The notes beneath the pieces were generated by a model. That model had not been told where the DNA came from, ran no database searches, and saw only the letters and a list, made by a program, of their open reading frames with translations. 64,000 bases of DNA from assembly GCA_009363875.1 (NCBI GenBank), contig CM018691.1:36433446-36497445 (forward strand), in the 5' to 3' direction. The position numbers were made by a program, and so were the translations under genes. Position 1 is the first letter of the stretch, and each line of letters begins with the position of its first letter. This DNA is from Mikania micrantha (lineage: Eukaryota > Streptophyta > Magnoliopsida > Asterales > Asteraceae). Of the stretch, positions 33,204-44,722 are shown piece after piece.

Positions 33204-33798
33204 TGTAGGATCAGATGTTCTCAATTGATTCAATAATAGAGTATAACAGCGGAATTCAAAGTTGAATTAGCACAATCATAGCAAGAACAAAATTCAATCA
33301 AACAGTAAACGAATAAGTTTGTTATAGAGAGAGAGTTTCTGCAAAAGGAATATTTCATTCAATTCACTAACTTCTTTTTTTTTACAAAATTGTCAACTGC
33401 CCTTATATAAAGACAGTGACGTCTGATGATGTCACATGATGTTGACACCTAACAGACAAAACAAAACAACTGAAATAACTAAACTACTGAGAATGTCTAC
33501 AACATCTGAAGACATTCTCTTACAACTACTGAAGTAATAAAACTACTGAAGAAATAAACTAAAACATCTGATGAGTAAACTACTAATCATACTTTTACAA
33601 GAACTGAAAGAAAACTACTGAAGACTAAACTACACACTACAACATCTGATGACTTACACTTCAGCTGTTGTATATCACTTCAGATCTTGTATCTTCTGTA
33701 CATTGAATATCAGCCGTTGTGTTCTTCTTCAGTTGTTATAAGTGCTATGAGATTTAGAGATTTTTCTGATCAGACTCATTGGTTCTTTTAGTCCAACA
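33204..33798 (-). repeat. 5' LTR of the Sirevirus-like Copia
   Basis: On the minus strand it starts TGTTGGACTAAAAG at 33798 and ends CCTACA at 33204, 595 bp. It is nearly identical to 22178-22774. It carries a TATA-type TATATAAG (minus, near 33406-33413) and is the likely promoter. The right flank gtata belongs to Gypsy D. The matching left duplication is lost because the left end is deleted. Confidence 0.95.
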
Positions 33799-34120
33799 GT
33801 ATATAACGTATTCCATGTATCCAACCTCAAGAAGTTCTTATCAGACGAAACGCTTGCTATTCCCTTAGGAGAAGTCCACATCGAGGAGCAACTTCACTTC
33901 GTTGAGGAACTGGTGGAGATCATGGACCGTCAGGTCAAGAAACTCAAACTTAGTCGCATACTGATAGTTAATGTGCGATGGAAATTCGATGTGGACAAGA
34001 ATACACCTGGGAACGAGAGGACCAAATGAAAAAGAAATACCCTCACCTATTCACAAACCAGACAAACACCGACAACACAAGCTGAATTTCAGGACGAAAT
34101 TCCAATTAACAGGGGGATGA
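33799..34120 (+). pseudogene. pol: Gypsy D pol, right part and polypurine tract
   Basis: This matches element A from about 3481 to 3802. It encodes the last part of integrase with LKKFLSDETLAIPL and the block EIMDRQVKKLKLSRI, then a damaged GPEFTWE-like end, the non-coding tail and the PPT cagggggatga. It continues the pol piece at 20003-21510, showing that the Copia element lies inside Gypsy D. Confidence 0.85.
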
Positions 34121-36935
34121 TGTGACACCTCATATTTTCCAGGTGAGCATTTACATTATTTTAATAATAATTTGTATTATTATTACATACGTGGCACTAG
34201 AATTAGTGATATTTAGTTTGACACATGAAACAACAGTCCAAACACACACAACAGACCGATAATTAGAGGAATTATCGTAAAAGGCTCGCACGTGTCTTGA
34301 ATAACGAACGTTGGTGAAATAAACGAACCACAATCTAATTTCACAACACCTAGGCTCTGTGGAACCTAAAACAAGTGAAACAATGATAATATGTCGAGAA
34401 ACGAATACCGTAATCGTAAAAAAAATAGAGAAACGGTTCGAAAAAAACAAAATTGGGCCTATTGGGCTCTTCCGGGACCCATCGCGGTACGCTAAGGACC
34501 TCGGGTTGGGCCTTGGCGGTACGCGAAGCCTGGGCTGGAGAATTTGAATTCTCCGAAAATCGTCGCGGTACGTGACGACCGATCATCTTCCACCTTGGTG
34601 GTACGCGGCGTGTTTTGGGAAACAAACGATTGTTTTAATCATTACGATACGCCAAGAGGGGCCTTTGTCAGTGTTGGCGGTAAGCGACGACTCCAAACAC
34701 ACAAAATTTTTATTAAACCAAGATGTAATAATTTCTGTCATTCCAACTCCCAATTTCTCGAGCACCAGACTACTAACCTTTGTCATTATCACCTGCAAAT
34801 CACCTTCTAACCCCCTAGAAGCCATTAACATCATTTGAGAAGCCACATTGAAGGATTTAAGATAAAGAAGCCAGAAAGAAGACTTGTATAAGCATCATTT
34901 GCCACAATTCCTCCTTTGTAGCTGCTGCATTCTAAATCTCAGCCTCATCCAGGAGCATTCTAACCATTATTCTAGCCCAATATCAGCACCCAAGCATTTT
35001 GAGAGGTAGTTACACATCCATCTTGCACAAATCTTGCACAAACACACACATGCAATGCTCGAATCTCACATGCAATGTCATTATAGCATCATGCATGAAA
35101 TTTTGCTTGTATAAACATGTTATTTTTTATTTATATTACTGATTTGAAGCTATGGAAACATTTTAAGATGATTATGATAAAGTTTGGTGATGTATTAGAA
35201 GTATAGCTGCCATAAACCCACTAGGTGGTGATTTTCTTTTACATGCAACATGAATCCATGATATTTTAGATAGTTTTGAGTATAAATGAATGATTTTTGA
35301 TGATATTTGGGATTATCAACAAGGTCCATTGTTGTTATTTTAGTCAAGAAATGGGTATGTATGAATATTTTTATTTTTAGAAACTTTATTGTTAGAAAAT
35401 GTGAATAGATGATGAAATGGGGACATGCATGTGTTTAGAATCATGAATTATGATTTAAAATGGTGATAGTTGGAGATTTGATTAGCTAAAAGGATATAAA
35501 ATGTGATTTGCAACATTATTACTAAAAATAGTAACTCAATTCTACTAAATCGGTGAATAACGATGTGTTAGTTGTAACAAGCATGCTTAAATGACTATTG
35601 TAAACTAGGATATTGATATTTTGATGAGTTTGATTGTTAGACATAGTGAAATATGCTCATAACTACAACTTACTATAAATACTAACTTTTAAATTAGGAG
35701 CATGATAAATTGACTAAGTGGGACTATGTGCTAGGTGATACCATGATCATTTAGGTTAATTATGCATACTATAATAAATGAAAAGTGAACTTTATGTGAA
35801 TATGCCATAATTTGAAACTTTCCTAATAAGAAAACTTACTATAAAGAGTAAGTTATCCCACGAAGGTAATTTATGTGCTCACACACATCACAGGACACTA
35901 ATGGCACGTAAAATGATCACTTGAACTAAACACGTTACCAACGGGTCGTAAGGTCAAAGACGGTCAACACGGTCAAACACGGTCAACGCGACCCAGATAA
36001 CAACTTGGAGTTGTTTGGACACGAATACGGTCATGTGTGACCCACACGAATGTGAACACAAACTCATAACACCTATGTGATATAGGTAACCGCTAAAAGG
36101 CGCACTACACCATTCACGAGACGAACGCTACTACTAAACTCAGGTGAGTTTACAACCCCACTTTTACTCTTTAACTGTTTTGTTAAACTCTTGGGGTGGG
36201 AATACTATGCAACTGTTTAAGATATATGATTGGTATGTTGTAAACTATTTTTGAGTGTAACTATTATCGCAACAAGTCCTCACATACCCTTACTGTTAGT
36301 TGTGTAACAAACGAGTCGTTATTACGTAGTACTACTGGGTTTGATTAGCCCCACTCGAAAACAACTGTGACTGGAGGTCACGACGAGTGTAATATCGATG
36401 CTCATTGCCGGGTTTCATGATGACCCGGGGAGGCATAAAGAACAGTCGAGTTTTGGTAAGATGAACAGACACAATCCGGATTGTAGATCCAACAAACAAC
36501 TTAACATAACCAGTATACGTCTGTCTTACTGTTTACTATTGTCTAAACCTGTGAACTCAACAACTTTCTGTTGACACGTTTTCACATGTATTCTCAGGTA
36601 ACTGGGGCACAAGCTAGGAGCACTTGGAGATGCACCAAAGGGTCATGCATGAATATAGATTCTTCTCCTAGGCTGATGTTTTGAATTGCATGATTTGAAA
36701 CAATATTAAACATGTAATGTCTGACATATTTACTTTCCGCTGCAAACACTTTACTTATTATGCTGCTTTAAACATTAAACTATTCCACTGCATATTTATA
36801 AAACTTGTCTGATTTACAAAATTGTATGATGGTGTAACTCATATAGGGTCGTTCTATATGACCAAGAGCTATAATCCTGGCCACGTCACACCCGCGCGGT
36901 CTGACGCCACACGTGGGGAATTTGGGGGTGTGACA
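34121..36935 (+). repeat. 3' LTR of Gypsy D
   Basis: It starts TGTGACACCTCA and ends GGGTGTGACA, 2815 bp. It aligns with LTR A (3803-6173). It keeps about 550 bp (roughly 36260-36830, including an ACCCGGGGAGGC stretch) that LTR A has lost. The degraded GGTACGC cluster lies at 34484-34690. Its right end abuts the minus-strand Gypsy E gag with no spacer. Confidence 0.88.
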
Positions 36936-37305
36936 GAGAGCGCCTTTGTGAAAAGCACTTGAGGCCATTTTGACCTGAATATTTCTGAACATCCCGTGAG
37001 GTTAAGGATATCCTTGATGCTTTCCAGCCATTGCAGTAGGCCGGTAGCTCCCTCAGTGCCAGCGTACTTAGGAATCTTAGCATCATTGTACTGCTTAAAA
37101 AGTGAAGGTAGCAGTTCTGGTGTTGTTGGTGTTTGAGTTGTTTCCTAAATCACTAGTACCTCCCCGAAGGTTCTGGGTGATATCAGTGACCATGCCCGAA
37201 ATGACATCTTTCATATGCACGGCGATGATTTGGGAAATTTTGTTGATTTCATCATCATTGCCACTAGTTGAACCCTTGTCGTTAGTGTTACGTCGAGGAG
37301 GCATT
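36936..37305 (-). pseudogene. gag: Gypsy E gag, N-terminal fragment
   Basis: It starts MPPRRNTNDKGSTSG at 37305, the MPPRR-type start common in plant Gypsy Gag. ISQIIAVHMKDVISGMV and an Asn/Thr-rich stretch follow. After a frame change near 37110, KYAGTEGATGLLQWLESI-type sequence can be read to about 36960 (LQWLESI near 37040). It ends at the junction with LTR D. Confidence 0.72.
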
Positions 37306-38739
37306 CTACGAAGAGAAAGCCACAAGTGGGTTAGTAATGAGAAACGATGCAATTGAATTTCTATAATAAAGTACACACATAAGCAGCCAACATATATCAA
37401 TTAACTTGTTAGTATACTTCTCATGCGATGGTGTACGATGTTTTGTAAGATTACTCCACCAAACCTACACATTTACACTTTCATGGCATACCGAAGATAG
37501 CTTATATATAAGGCATACGTAGGGTCAAGCAAACTGCCAGCCCATCCGCAAGCCCACCACCATTTCAATATACCACGATCGTGCCCTTGCTAGGATTTGG
37601 CAACACGATTTTATTGATTCACAAGTATGTCCCACTAATTAAGAATCCATTGATCTTGATCAACTGAACTATGATTGAACTATGGTTGAATTATGTGTGC
37701 ACCTACTAACAATTGTTAACATGCAGAACTAAGTCTTAGGTGTGCTCTACACTTGTCTTGTTAAACTATGTTAGTAAGAACTAAGCACGTAATCACTTAA
37801 GACTACAAATAAAGATTGTTCACAAGATTGATCCACACATTGATTGTCTCACCTATGGTTGATTAACATGATGATTGTTTCACTTATGATTGATTCATCT
37901 ATGATTGATTCACACACTGATTGTTTCACTCATGAGTGATTCACATATGGTTGATTCACACAATGATTGTATCTCAAATGGTTGTATCTCATATGGTTGA
38001 CTAATGTTCAATGATTCCAGTTGCTCCCGGATCTTTACATCAAATACTTACGCCGAATTCCCCCTACCATACTGAAGTTAGTTTATATATAGGGAATACG
38101 TAGGGTCAAGCCCAGCTGCCAGCCCACCACCACTTCAGTATGTCAGAGCTAGGCTGTCGTTTATATTTGAAGATAGGATCCCAACTCTTGATTGATTATG
38201 GTTGTATCATGATTGTCTTTTGTACTATGAATATTATTAAGATTCTATAAACCGTGGTTCTTGATTTACTTGAAATCAAGACATTTGGTTTTCATATATG
38301 TGTCCTGGGATATTTATCCTAGGTTCTCAATACCTACAGTATTGAGTATAATGTTTTCCTGGTGTGAACTTCAACTAAAGAATATTGTTACACAGATTCT
38401 AAATTATGAAGTCCTAATGATGATCATAACATGATGAGAATTTTAGATCAAAGATACTAAGAATACAAATCTTTGCCTCTGAAATCCTTTGATGAATATG
38501 CATTAAGCAATCTAGTCCGGACTCTAATATTACAGAGTTTCGACCCCAAATTCTTTGACTCGATAACTAATCTTACAAAAATTTATCCCTAAGATCTTCC
38601 AAGCTTAAACTAGACTTAAGGCTTACTCAAGTTTACTTAGATCCTATAAATCCTCAAGCCTATAACACTTAGTCCCATGGGGTAGCTTAGGTTATAGTCT
38701 AGACCACTAATTATTGGGTTTTTCCTAGTTCTCTACAAC
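37306..38739 (-). other. Untranslated leader of Gypsy E
   Basis: Non-coding DNA between the primer site and gag. It holds two hairpin-like modules (37487-37572 and 38068-38142) and a run of short degenerate repeats (37820-38000). No ORF was recognised. In retroelements this region carries RNA packaging and dimerisation signals. Confidence 0.5.
37820..38000. repeat. Short degenerate tandem repeats in the Gypsy E leader
   Basis: About ten loosely repeated units of the type tgattgattcacacatatgg, with variants tgattgtttcac, tggttgattcac and tggttgtatctca, spaced about 16-20 bp apart. They probably arose by slippage. Confidence 0.65.
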
Positions 38740-38757
38740 CTTGGCTCAGATACCAAC
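38740..38757 (-). other. Primer binding site of Gypsy E
   Basis: On the minus strand, TTGGTATCTGAGCCAA differs at one base from the initiator tRNA-Met complement TGGTATCAGAGCCA. It lies directly next to the LTR end TTCGCA. Confidence 0.7.
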
Positions 38758-38758
38758 C

Positions 38759-40723
38759 TGCGAACACATTCAACACGAGTTGTACTAATGAGTTTACTTA
38801 GAAGACAACTCCGTGTTGACATAACCCGGTCAATATGAACGATGCTGGGAAAGTAAATTAGCATCAAATTCATATTACCGTAACACATCCAATCTGAAGT
38901 TAAGGTTTAAAAGATATTTAAGCACTAACCACAGCCTTGGCATACCCAAAATGTGTCCCTCTTTCCCTTGTTGTGATTACCCAGTACTAACGTTAAAAAT
39001 TAAGAATAGGATTGAATAAACATTTCTTGATGTGTATAAGCTTGTTCAAATGATGAACATCATGACATGAAGTTGTTATTAATATTGAATAAACGTTTAA
39101 CTTGATTGAATACTTGATTAAAAACCGTGGTTGAGTCAATTGTTATGAAAACCATTGATTGAATACATTGAAACCCTTATTTTGATCTCATGAATGAATA
39201 CCTGGTTTGTAAGCCTTTTATCGAATACTTTGAGTAGAGTCCTTGTATAATAACAAGGTTTGAAACGTAATATTTATTTGAAAACACAAGTTTATATTAA
39301 AATAGTTTATAAAATTTGTTCGTTAAAAGTGTTTAACGTTTATAAAATCATTTAGTGTAAAACAGTTGTAAAACAGTTTAGAAAACATTTCTATAGAAAA
39401 TTGTTTAACAGTTTGTAAATCCTTTAGAATAATAGTGTGAATCTTTGATTTGTTGCCAAATGATTAATGAATAATGTGTTTGAAATTTTGTAGTATAAAA
39501 GATGTTTGGTCACATGTTCCACCCCAAAACAGTTGTAAAGCAGTAGACTCAGATACTATACAAGTAGTAAGCGACAAGACCTCTAAATGATTCCAATATC
39601 ATTGTAATCATACATATAATATAAAATTTCATTTATGATGTTTTAACCTTTGATTGATTGACCACATTATGTTAACTTGTTAACGAACCTTTCTTTGTGT
39701 AACTTGTTCTTATGTTCGAGAGTATTAGATTAACTTGAAAACCTTGATTGATTTCTTGAAATGATGATTAACTTATGATTCAAAAGTATGTGTCATGTTA
39801 CATTATGCATAAGGGTTATTATACAGATATGCAACATGTGTTGTGAATTTGATAACTCCTTGTTTTCCATATAATCTTTGAAAAAGGTTTATGTATTTAA
39901 GCCTTGTGCTTATGATATGATCTCATAGTTAGGTTAAGTTAAACTTAAACAAAATGAGATAAATCCATAATCACTCAAAGTCGGATTAGGGTTAGATTAC
40001 CCTAGACAACCTATTAGGCTTATATGACTACTTGTAAGTAAATTAGTGTGTAACTAAGAAAATCCTTAGGTTTAGAACTCATGCACGAACTTAACAACTA
40101 ATGTTTGCAGCCCTTAGGATGATATGATAGTCGACATTAGAACATAAATCATCCAAGGGTCAAGAGAGGCCCATAGACATAAAGATAATGAGGCATTAAG
40201 TTATTTACCGAACATGCATCAATGATAGTGTTATCGGCTGACAATCCATTCACTAGGAAGTTTTCTTCCCTCTTGTGTGAATGTTTGTTACCTGTTTCCA
40301 AAACATTTTCTTAATGTTAGTCATAGACATTAAGATAATGAGGCATTAAAATATTTACTGACGGGTAGTATCTTCGTAAAACGTACAATTTTCCGAAAGG
40401 AACTAGATATGGGTCCCATGGTTATCTTGAACTCTGTGTATCAATAACTTGTATATCATATCATATTGTTTAATTTTAACTTTACGAACTCACCAGCTTT
40501 GTCCTGACCTTTCCAAACTTAAAAGTTTTGCAGGGAGACAGTGACCATCGGTGAGGCTGCACTTTTGAACACTTATAAATTAAATAAGTTAGACTGTGTA
40601 ATAAACTAAGTATGTAAACTGTAAGTTTGATTGTGATTACAAAACCCTTGTAACGTATTTATTTTAAGTTAATATGTGTGTTGTGATACCGGATCAGGTA
40701 AGTCACACCTCATCTCTGTGACA
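38759..40723 (-). repeat. 5' LTR of Gypsy E
   Basis: The right-hand LTR boundary near the primer site is fairly sure (minus-strand end GTTCGCA at 38759). The outer end is less sure. TGTCACAGAGATGAGG starting at 40723 (minus) is the best candidate, with TGTGACTTACC at 40707 as an alternative. The interior is AT-rich and non-coding. Confidence 0.55.
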
Positions 40724-40750
40724 TCACCACTATGCTTGTAACAAACTATA

Positions 40751-40782
<32 letters not shown>

Positions 40783-40810
40783 CATAAGTTATATAATTTA
40801 AAAATAATGA

Positions 40811-40844
<34 letters not shown>

Positions 40845-41087
40845 TTGTACAAGAAGAAAAATTTTGTATAATATAATAAATAAGTTAAATAAAAAGTTAA
40901 CTATTTAATATAACCGCTTGTATTAGTTTATTTACAAGAAAATAAATTAACTAATAATATATAAAAAAATTATTTTTCTTGACTCACTTTATAAAATTAA
41001 ATACAAATTTTCTGTGAAAATAGAATTTAAAATAAATTAAAGTTTAAAAGTTATAAAAATCAAAAGTTTATGGCTCCAAACCCGGCC

Positions 41088-41152
41088 CCCAAAGGGGCTC
41101 AAACCCTTGACCTCTACTCTATAGCCATACATGTTAACCGGTTGATCTAGGC
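41088..41152 (-). other. tRNA-like sequence (pseudo-tRNA or SINE head)
   Basis: The minus strand reads TAGATCAACCGGTTAACATG, close to a tRNA D-arm/A-box. About 34 bases later comes AAGGGTTTGAGCCCCTT, a perfect 5-bp T-stem with a 7-base loop close to TTCGANC (B-box). The acceptor stem does not pair and the anticodon arm is poor, so it is not a working tRNA. It may be a decayed tRNA-derived SINE. Confidence 0.4.
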
Positions 41153-42414
41153 CTCAACCGCGAATTATTCCCATCCAAAAATTGTTTTAACATAAATCGA
41201 AACCTTTCCCCCAAAATCAGTTCATACAACAACCGAACCCTAATCCCATTCTCAACCAAATTCGCTTGATTTTGAACTCGATGATAGAATTAAACATGGG
41301 GCTTTGAATCCCCACTAAAAACCGAGTATAATGGCATATAATACCCTAACCTTTTCTAACTAAACGATGGCGTTCAATCGGGAGTTCAACGAATGGTTCG
41401 AACGAAGCTTTATGGCTCTTGATTCTTGTTTCATAATGTGTGTACGTATGTTTGTTGTGCCCATAAAGTTTCTATGTGTTTACAGGAATAATTTGATCCA
41501 ATTGATTTAGCTTTTATACTCGTTTTTCATTGAATTTGCAAAACGCGTTTTTGAAGTATTTTTGGTTACTGGTTTTAATTGATTCCGAGTTTAATTCTTA
41601 TAACTCATGATTAGATATGTTTTTCGTAGTAAATACCTTGTCGAAGATTGGTTTGATTTGATGTATCAACATGTGAATGAGCTAGAACGTGTTCGGGTCG
41701 ATGATGGATTTGAAATGGGTCATAGATTGATCTAGATAAGGGACGGATACCGGAGGAGAAGGGTTTGAGGGTTTGGAAGAAGTAGTCCCTCCTTATTTTT
41801 CCCTTTAAAACAGTTTCATTTTTGGCCAAAACCACCCCTCAACTTTATATTACCTAGTTTTTAATTGTTATAAATTGGATAAAATTTTATTTAACTCCAT
41901 AGTTAATATAAATTAGTAAATGTTTATAAAATATTACTTTAATGTTATATTAAACTTATAAAATTTAAAACATGGTTCTTTTTACTATTTATTTTTTCAA
42001 ATTTTAATTAACTTTAAAGTCAACAAAAGTCTGTAAACCTTTTCTTTATTAAAACTTCATATTTAAAAATTATATTTGTTTCAATTACAAATTTTAAAAT
42101 TTTATAAAACTTTGTAGCAACTTATATTACAACATAGTTTACTTATAAAATGAGTTTGTATTTTATTTCTTTAATTTATAAAGAATCATTCATACATAGG
42201 TGTACATTAAATTATGTTTGAAGTTGTTTTTCCCATATATATACTTATATGTCTATGTATGTATAAAACCCTATCATTATTAAATAGATATATATATATA
42301 TATATATATATAATATTTAATATATAATTATGTGTGCCCGTGTAAAACTCATAAATGAAATTTCAAATGACGTCATATATTATTTACTAAATATATTTAT
42401 TTATTACAAATTAC

Positions 42415-42548
42415 AGGAATGTTACATTGCGTCCTGCCCCGTCGCACGTCGGCATGCCAACGGGCCAGCATCGCCGCTTGCGCCCTGCGGCCTTGAGGGA
42501 TTTTTTTGCATAAGCCCTAGCGGCCTTGCCCCTCCTCAGCCTAGGTGC
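42415..42548. other. GC-rich island of unknown nature
   Basis: About 130 bp of markedly GC-rich DNA (for example cgcttgcgccctgcggcctt) sit in surroundings of roughly 25-30% GC. A short plus-strand ORF crosses it but looks like no protein I know. It lies just before the 5' LTR fragment of Copia F. Confidence 0.45.
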
Positions 42549-42606
42549 ACCTTTTTATTTTGGTGAGTAAAATTCAACTTACACCTTACTTTATTTGACT
42601 TCTTAT

Positions 42607-42900
42607 TGTCGGATATGGAACGTCTAGTCATCAATAATATCAATGTTGCTATTCGGGGTACAATCCAAAGAGTTACACCTTGGAAGATAGTAATAAGATT
42701 ATGTCTAAAATATGTTTTAGACGTATTTAACTTCACGAATTATATAAAGTGTTGTTTTATTACTATTTGTGAAACAATAATAATAAAATTCGAGAAATTA
42801 ATTATTTTGATAATTAATTATAATTTAGTTGATAAAGTTTAATTAGTTAACCTTTGGAATATTTAACTAAAGTTTACTAATTTATTGTTAGTTGGTAACA
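42607..42900 (+). repeat. Truncated 5' LTR of Copia F
   Basis: It starts TGTCGGATATGGAACG and follows the array LTRs (TGTTGGATACGAGGTG) with clear divergence. Shared blocks are atccaaagagttacacctt, the TATA region acgaattatataaagtg and attgttagttggtaa. It stops there, about one third of the way through an LTR, and RT sequence begins. The rest of the LTR, the primer site, gag and most of pol are deleted. Confidence 0.8.
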
Positions 42901-42903
42901 ACA

Positions 42904-43820
42904 TACCTATGCTAAAAAATATAAAATCTTGGTTAGGTATATGTTTCGCAATGAAAGATCCCAGTGATGCCGCATATATTTTCGGAATAAGGATCTATAG
43001 GGATAGATCTAAATGACTCATTGGGTTAATTCAAAGTACATACAAAGATAAGTTTCTTAAACGTTTCTCAATGCAAGATTCCAAAAGAGGAACCTTACCC
43101 ATGACTCATGGTACCATACTCAATAGCAGCCAATCTCCTAAAACAAATGAGGAGAAGAAGAAAATGGAAAGAGTTCCATAAGCTTCTACAATTGGTTCAA
43201 TTATGTATGCCATGTTATGTATTAGGCCTGATGTATCGTTTGCTTTGAGTATAACAAGTGGATACCAGCGAAATCCTGGTGAAAGTACTTGGGCAGCTGC
43301 GATGACCATATTAAAGTACTTGAGAAGAACGAAATACATGCTCTTGATCAATGGAGGAATGAAAGAAGAGCTAACCGAAAGGTGTTACACAGATGCTAGC
43401 TTCCAAACAGATCGAGATGATTCTCGATCACGATTGGGGTATGTTTTTATACTCAATGGTGGAGCTATCACTTGGAGGAGCTCAAAACAAAGTGTTGTTG
43501 CTCAATCCACAATAATGTTTGAATACATTGTGGCTTCGGAAGCTGTAAAAGTAGTTGCTTGGATGAAGAAATCCGTGACTAATCTCGGTGTGGTTCTTAA
43601 TATTAGGAAACCAATAGAGATATTATGTGACAACACTTGTGCCATAGCTCAGGAAAAGAAACCAATGTCATATCATAGGCCAAAGCACATAATTAGACAA
43701 TTTCATTAAATAAGGGAAGTAGTGGAAAGAGGAGACATCAAGAAAGACAAAATTCACACAAATCAAAATCTAGCGGATCCCTGTACTAAGCCTATGCCTC
43801 TGTCTAAACACGAGGCATGA
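42904..43820 (+). pseudogene. pol: Copia F pol remnant (RT end and RNase H)
   Basis: Translation gives IKSWLGICFAMKDPSDAAY and FGIRIYRDRSK (RT end), KRFSMQDSKRG, then IGSIMYAMLCIRPDVSFAL, KYLRRTKYMLL, CYTDASFQTDRDDSRSR (RNase H Asp), GAITWRSSKQSVVAQST, LCDNTCAIAQEKKP and HRPKHIIRQFH. The tail LADPCTKPMPLSKHEA is the usual end of this Copia type. Stops occur near 43014, 43179 and 43707. The YVDD catalytic part of RT lies in the deleted region. Confidence 0.88.
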
Positions 43821-44722
43821 TGAGAATATGGGTCTTAGGTTTGCTAGTGATTGGATTTGATCTGTATTTAGTATTTGGGTGCTCTCGAACTAAAGTCACA
43901 TTTGATATTTATTATGATTTAATGGTTAAATGCATGATAAATAATGTTTATTTATTTGATATTTTGTACGTTTTAGTATTGAATATAAAATTATAAATGT
44001 ACGTAGTCAATCAGATTCATGGGAATCAATCTGAATAAAGACAGTGAATGCTTGATTAATTTATAAGATAAAAGCTCAAGGGTTGAGGACAAAGATTCAT
44101 ATACATACATTAGAGAATGATGTCGAGAGTAATTCTCTTTTCAAAATGCTATTCATGGATCATTGTCATAAGAAGTTTTGAATATGGTATGATCAATATA
44201 TATATCCTTCGACCTAAGGAGCATACCATAGCTGACTCTAAGATCGTTCTTTGATCTTATCTAATGTATTACTGAAAATGGGCAGTAAAAAGGATAACGA
44301 TTGGGAATGGTTCTGAAATTAAGTGGGAGTTGTATGCTGCCAAAGAAATTCTATGAACTTATATAATTAAGAGATGATATTCAGGCACCCTCACTAATTT
44401 AAACTAGTATAAATGCATGGTCGTGCTCAAACTAAGAGTAGTTTGTTAGACCATTTTAAATTAGATAACGAGGACCAGAATGTTTGAACAACATATGACA
44501 TAAAATGTGATCCATGTCTCATATTCAAAGAATATCACTTAGAAAGGATAAATACATAAAGGCTACCATGACTATAATTGTTAGTTAAGTAAAGTGTTAC
44601 TTGAAATGAAGAGTTTAGTTGATTTCAGAAGTCATACCCTACAAGGGGCAGCGTGATACAGCTAGGTGTCCAACACTGTCTATGTTGAAGCACTTAGACG
44701 ATGAATCGTCCAAGTGGGAGTC
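43821..44722 (+). other. Non-coding 3' interior and polypurine tract of Copia F
   Basis: About 900 bp of AT-rich non-coding DNA follow pol and end with aagtgggagtc (44712-44722), the polypurine tract in front of the first LTR. The last 56 bp (44667-44722, beginning tgtccaacactg) recur in front of every LTR of the array. Confidence 0.75.

Larger units (their letters stand above)
21511..33798 (-). mobile_element. Large Sirevirus-like Copia element plus partial second copy
   Basis: Read on the minus strand the order is 5' LTR (33798-33204), PBS, gag, coiled-coil/zinc ORF with pol, post-pol ORF, PPT, 3' LTR (22774-22178), then a second PBS and the start of a second gag, cut at 21511. The complete unit is about 11.6 kb. 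The post-pol ORF, the extended coiled-coil region after gag, the iMet primer site and the size fit Sireviruses of the Copia superfamily (inference). The two LTRs differ at only a few sites, so insertion or duplication was recent. It lies inside Gypsy D. Confidence 0.92.
36936..40723 (-). mobile_element. 5' part of Gypsy retrotransposon E
   Basis: On the minus strand the order is LTR (40723-38759), PBS (38757-38740), a long leader (38739-37306) and the start of gag (37305-36936). The gag is cut off where the LTR of Gypsy D ends. Pol and the 3' LTR are absent, so this is the 5' end of a Gypsy element broken by, or joined to, Gypsy D. The ~1.4 kb leader is long. Confidence 0.7.
40724..42606. other. 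AT-rich intergenic DNA with microsatellites
   Basis: No coding sequence recognised. (TA)n tracts lie at about 40757-40782, 40818-40842 and 42286-42312. The tRNA-like sequence (41088-41152) and the GC-rich island (42415-42548) are listed separately. Most of the rest is poly-A/T-rich. Confidence 0.6.

Noticed and set aside
41611..41835. Possible small protein gene (74 residues, minus)
   Set aside because: No start context, no known motif, and it lies in repeat-rich spacer. Not supported.
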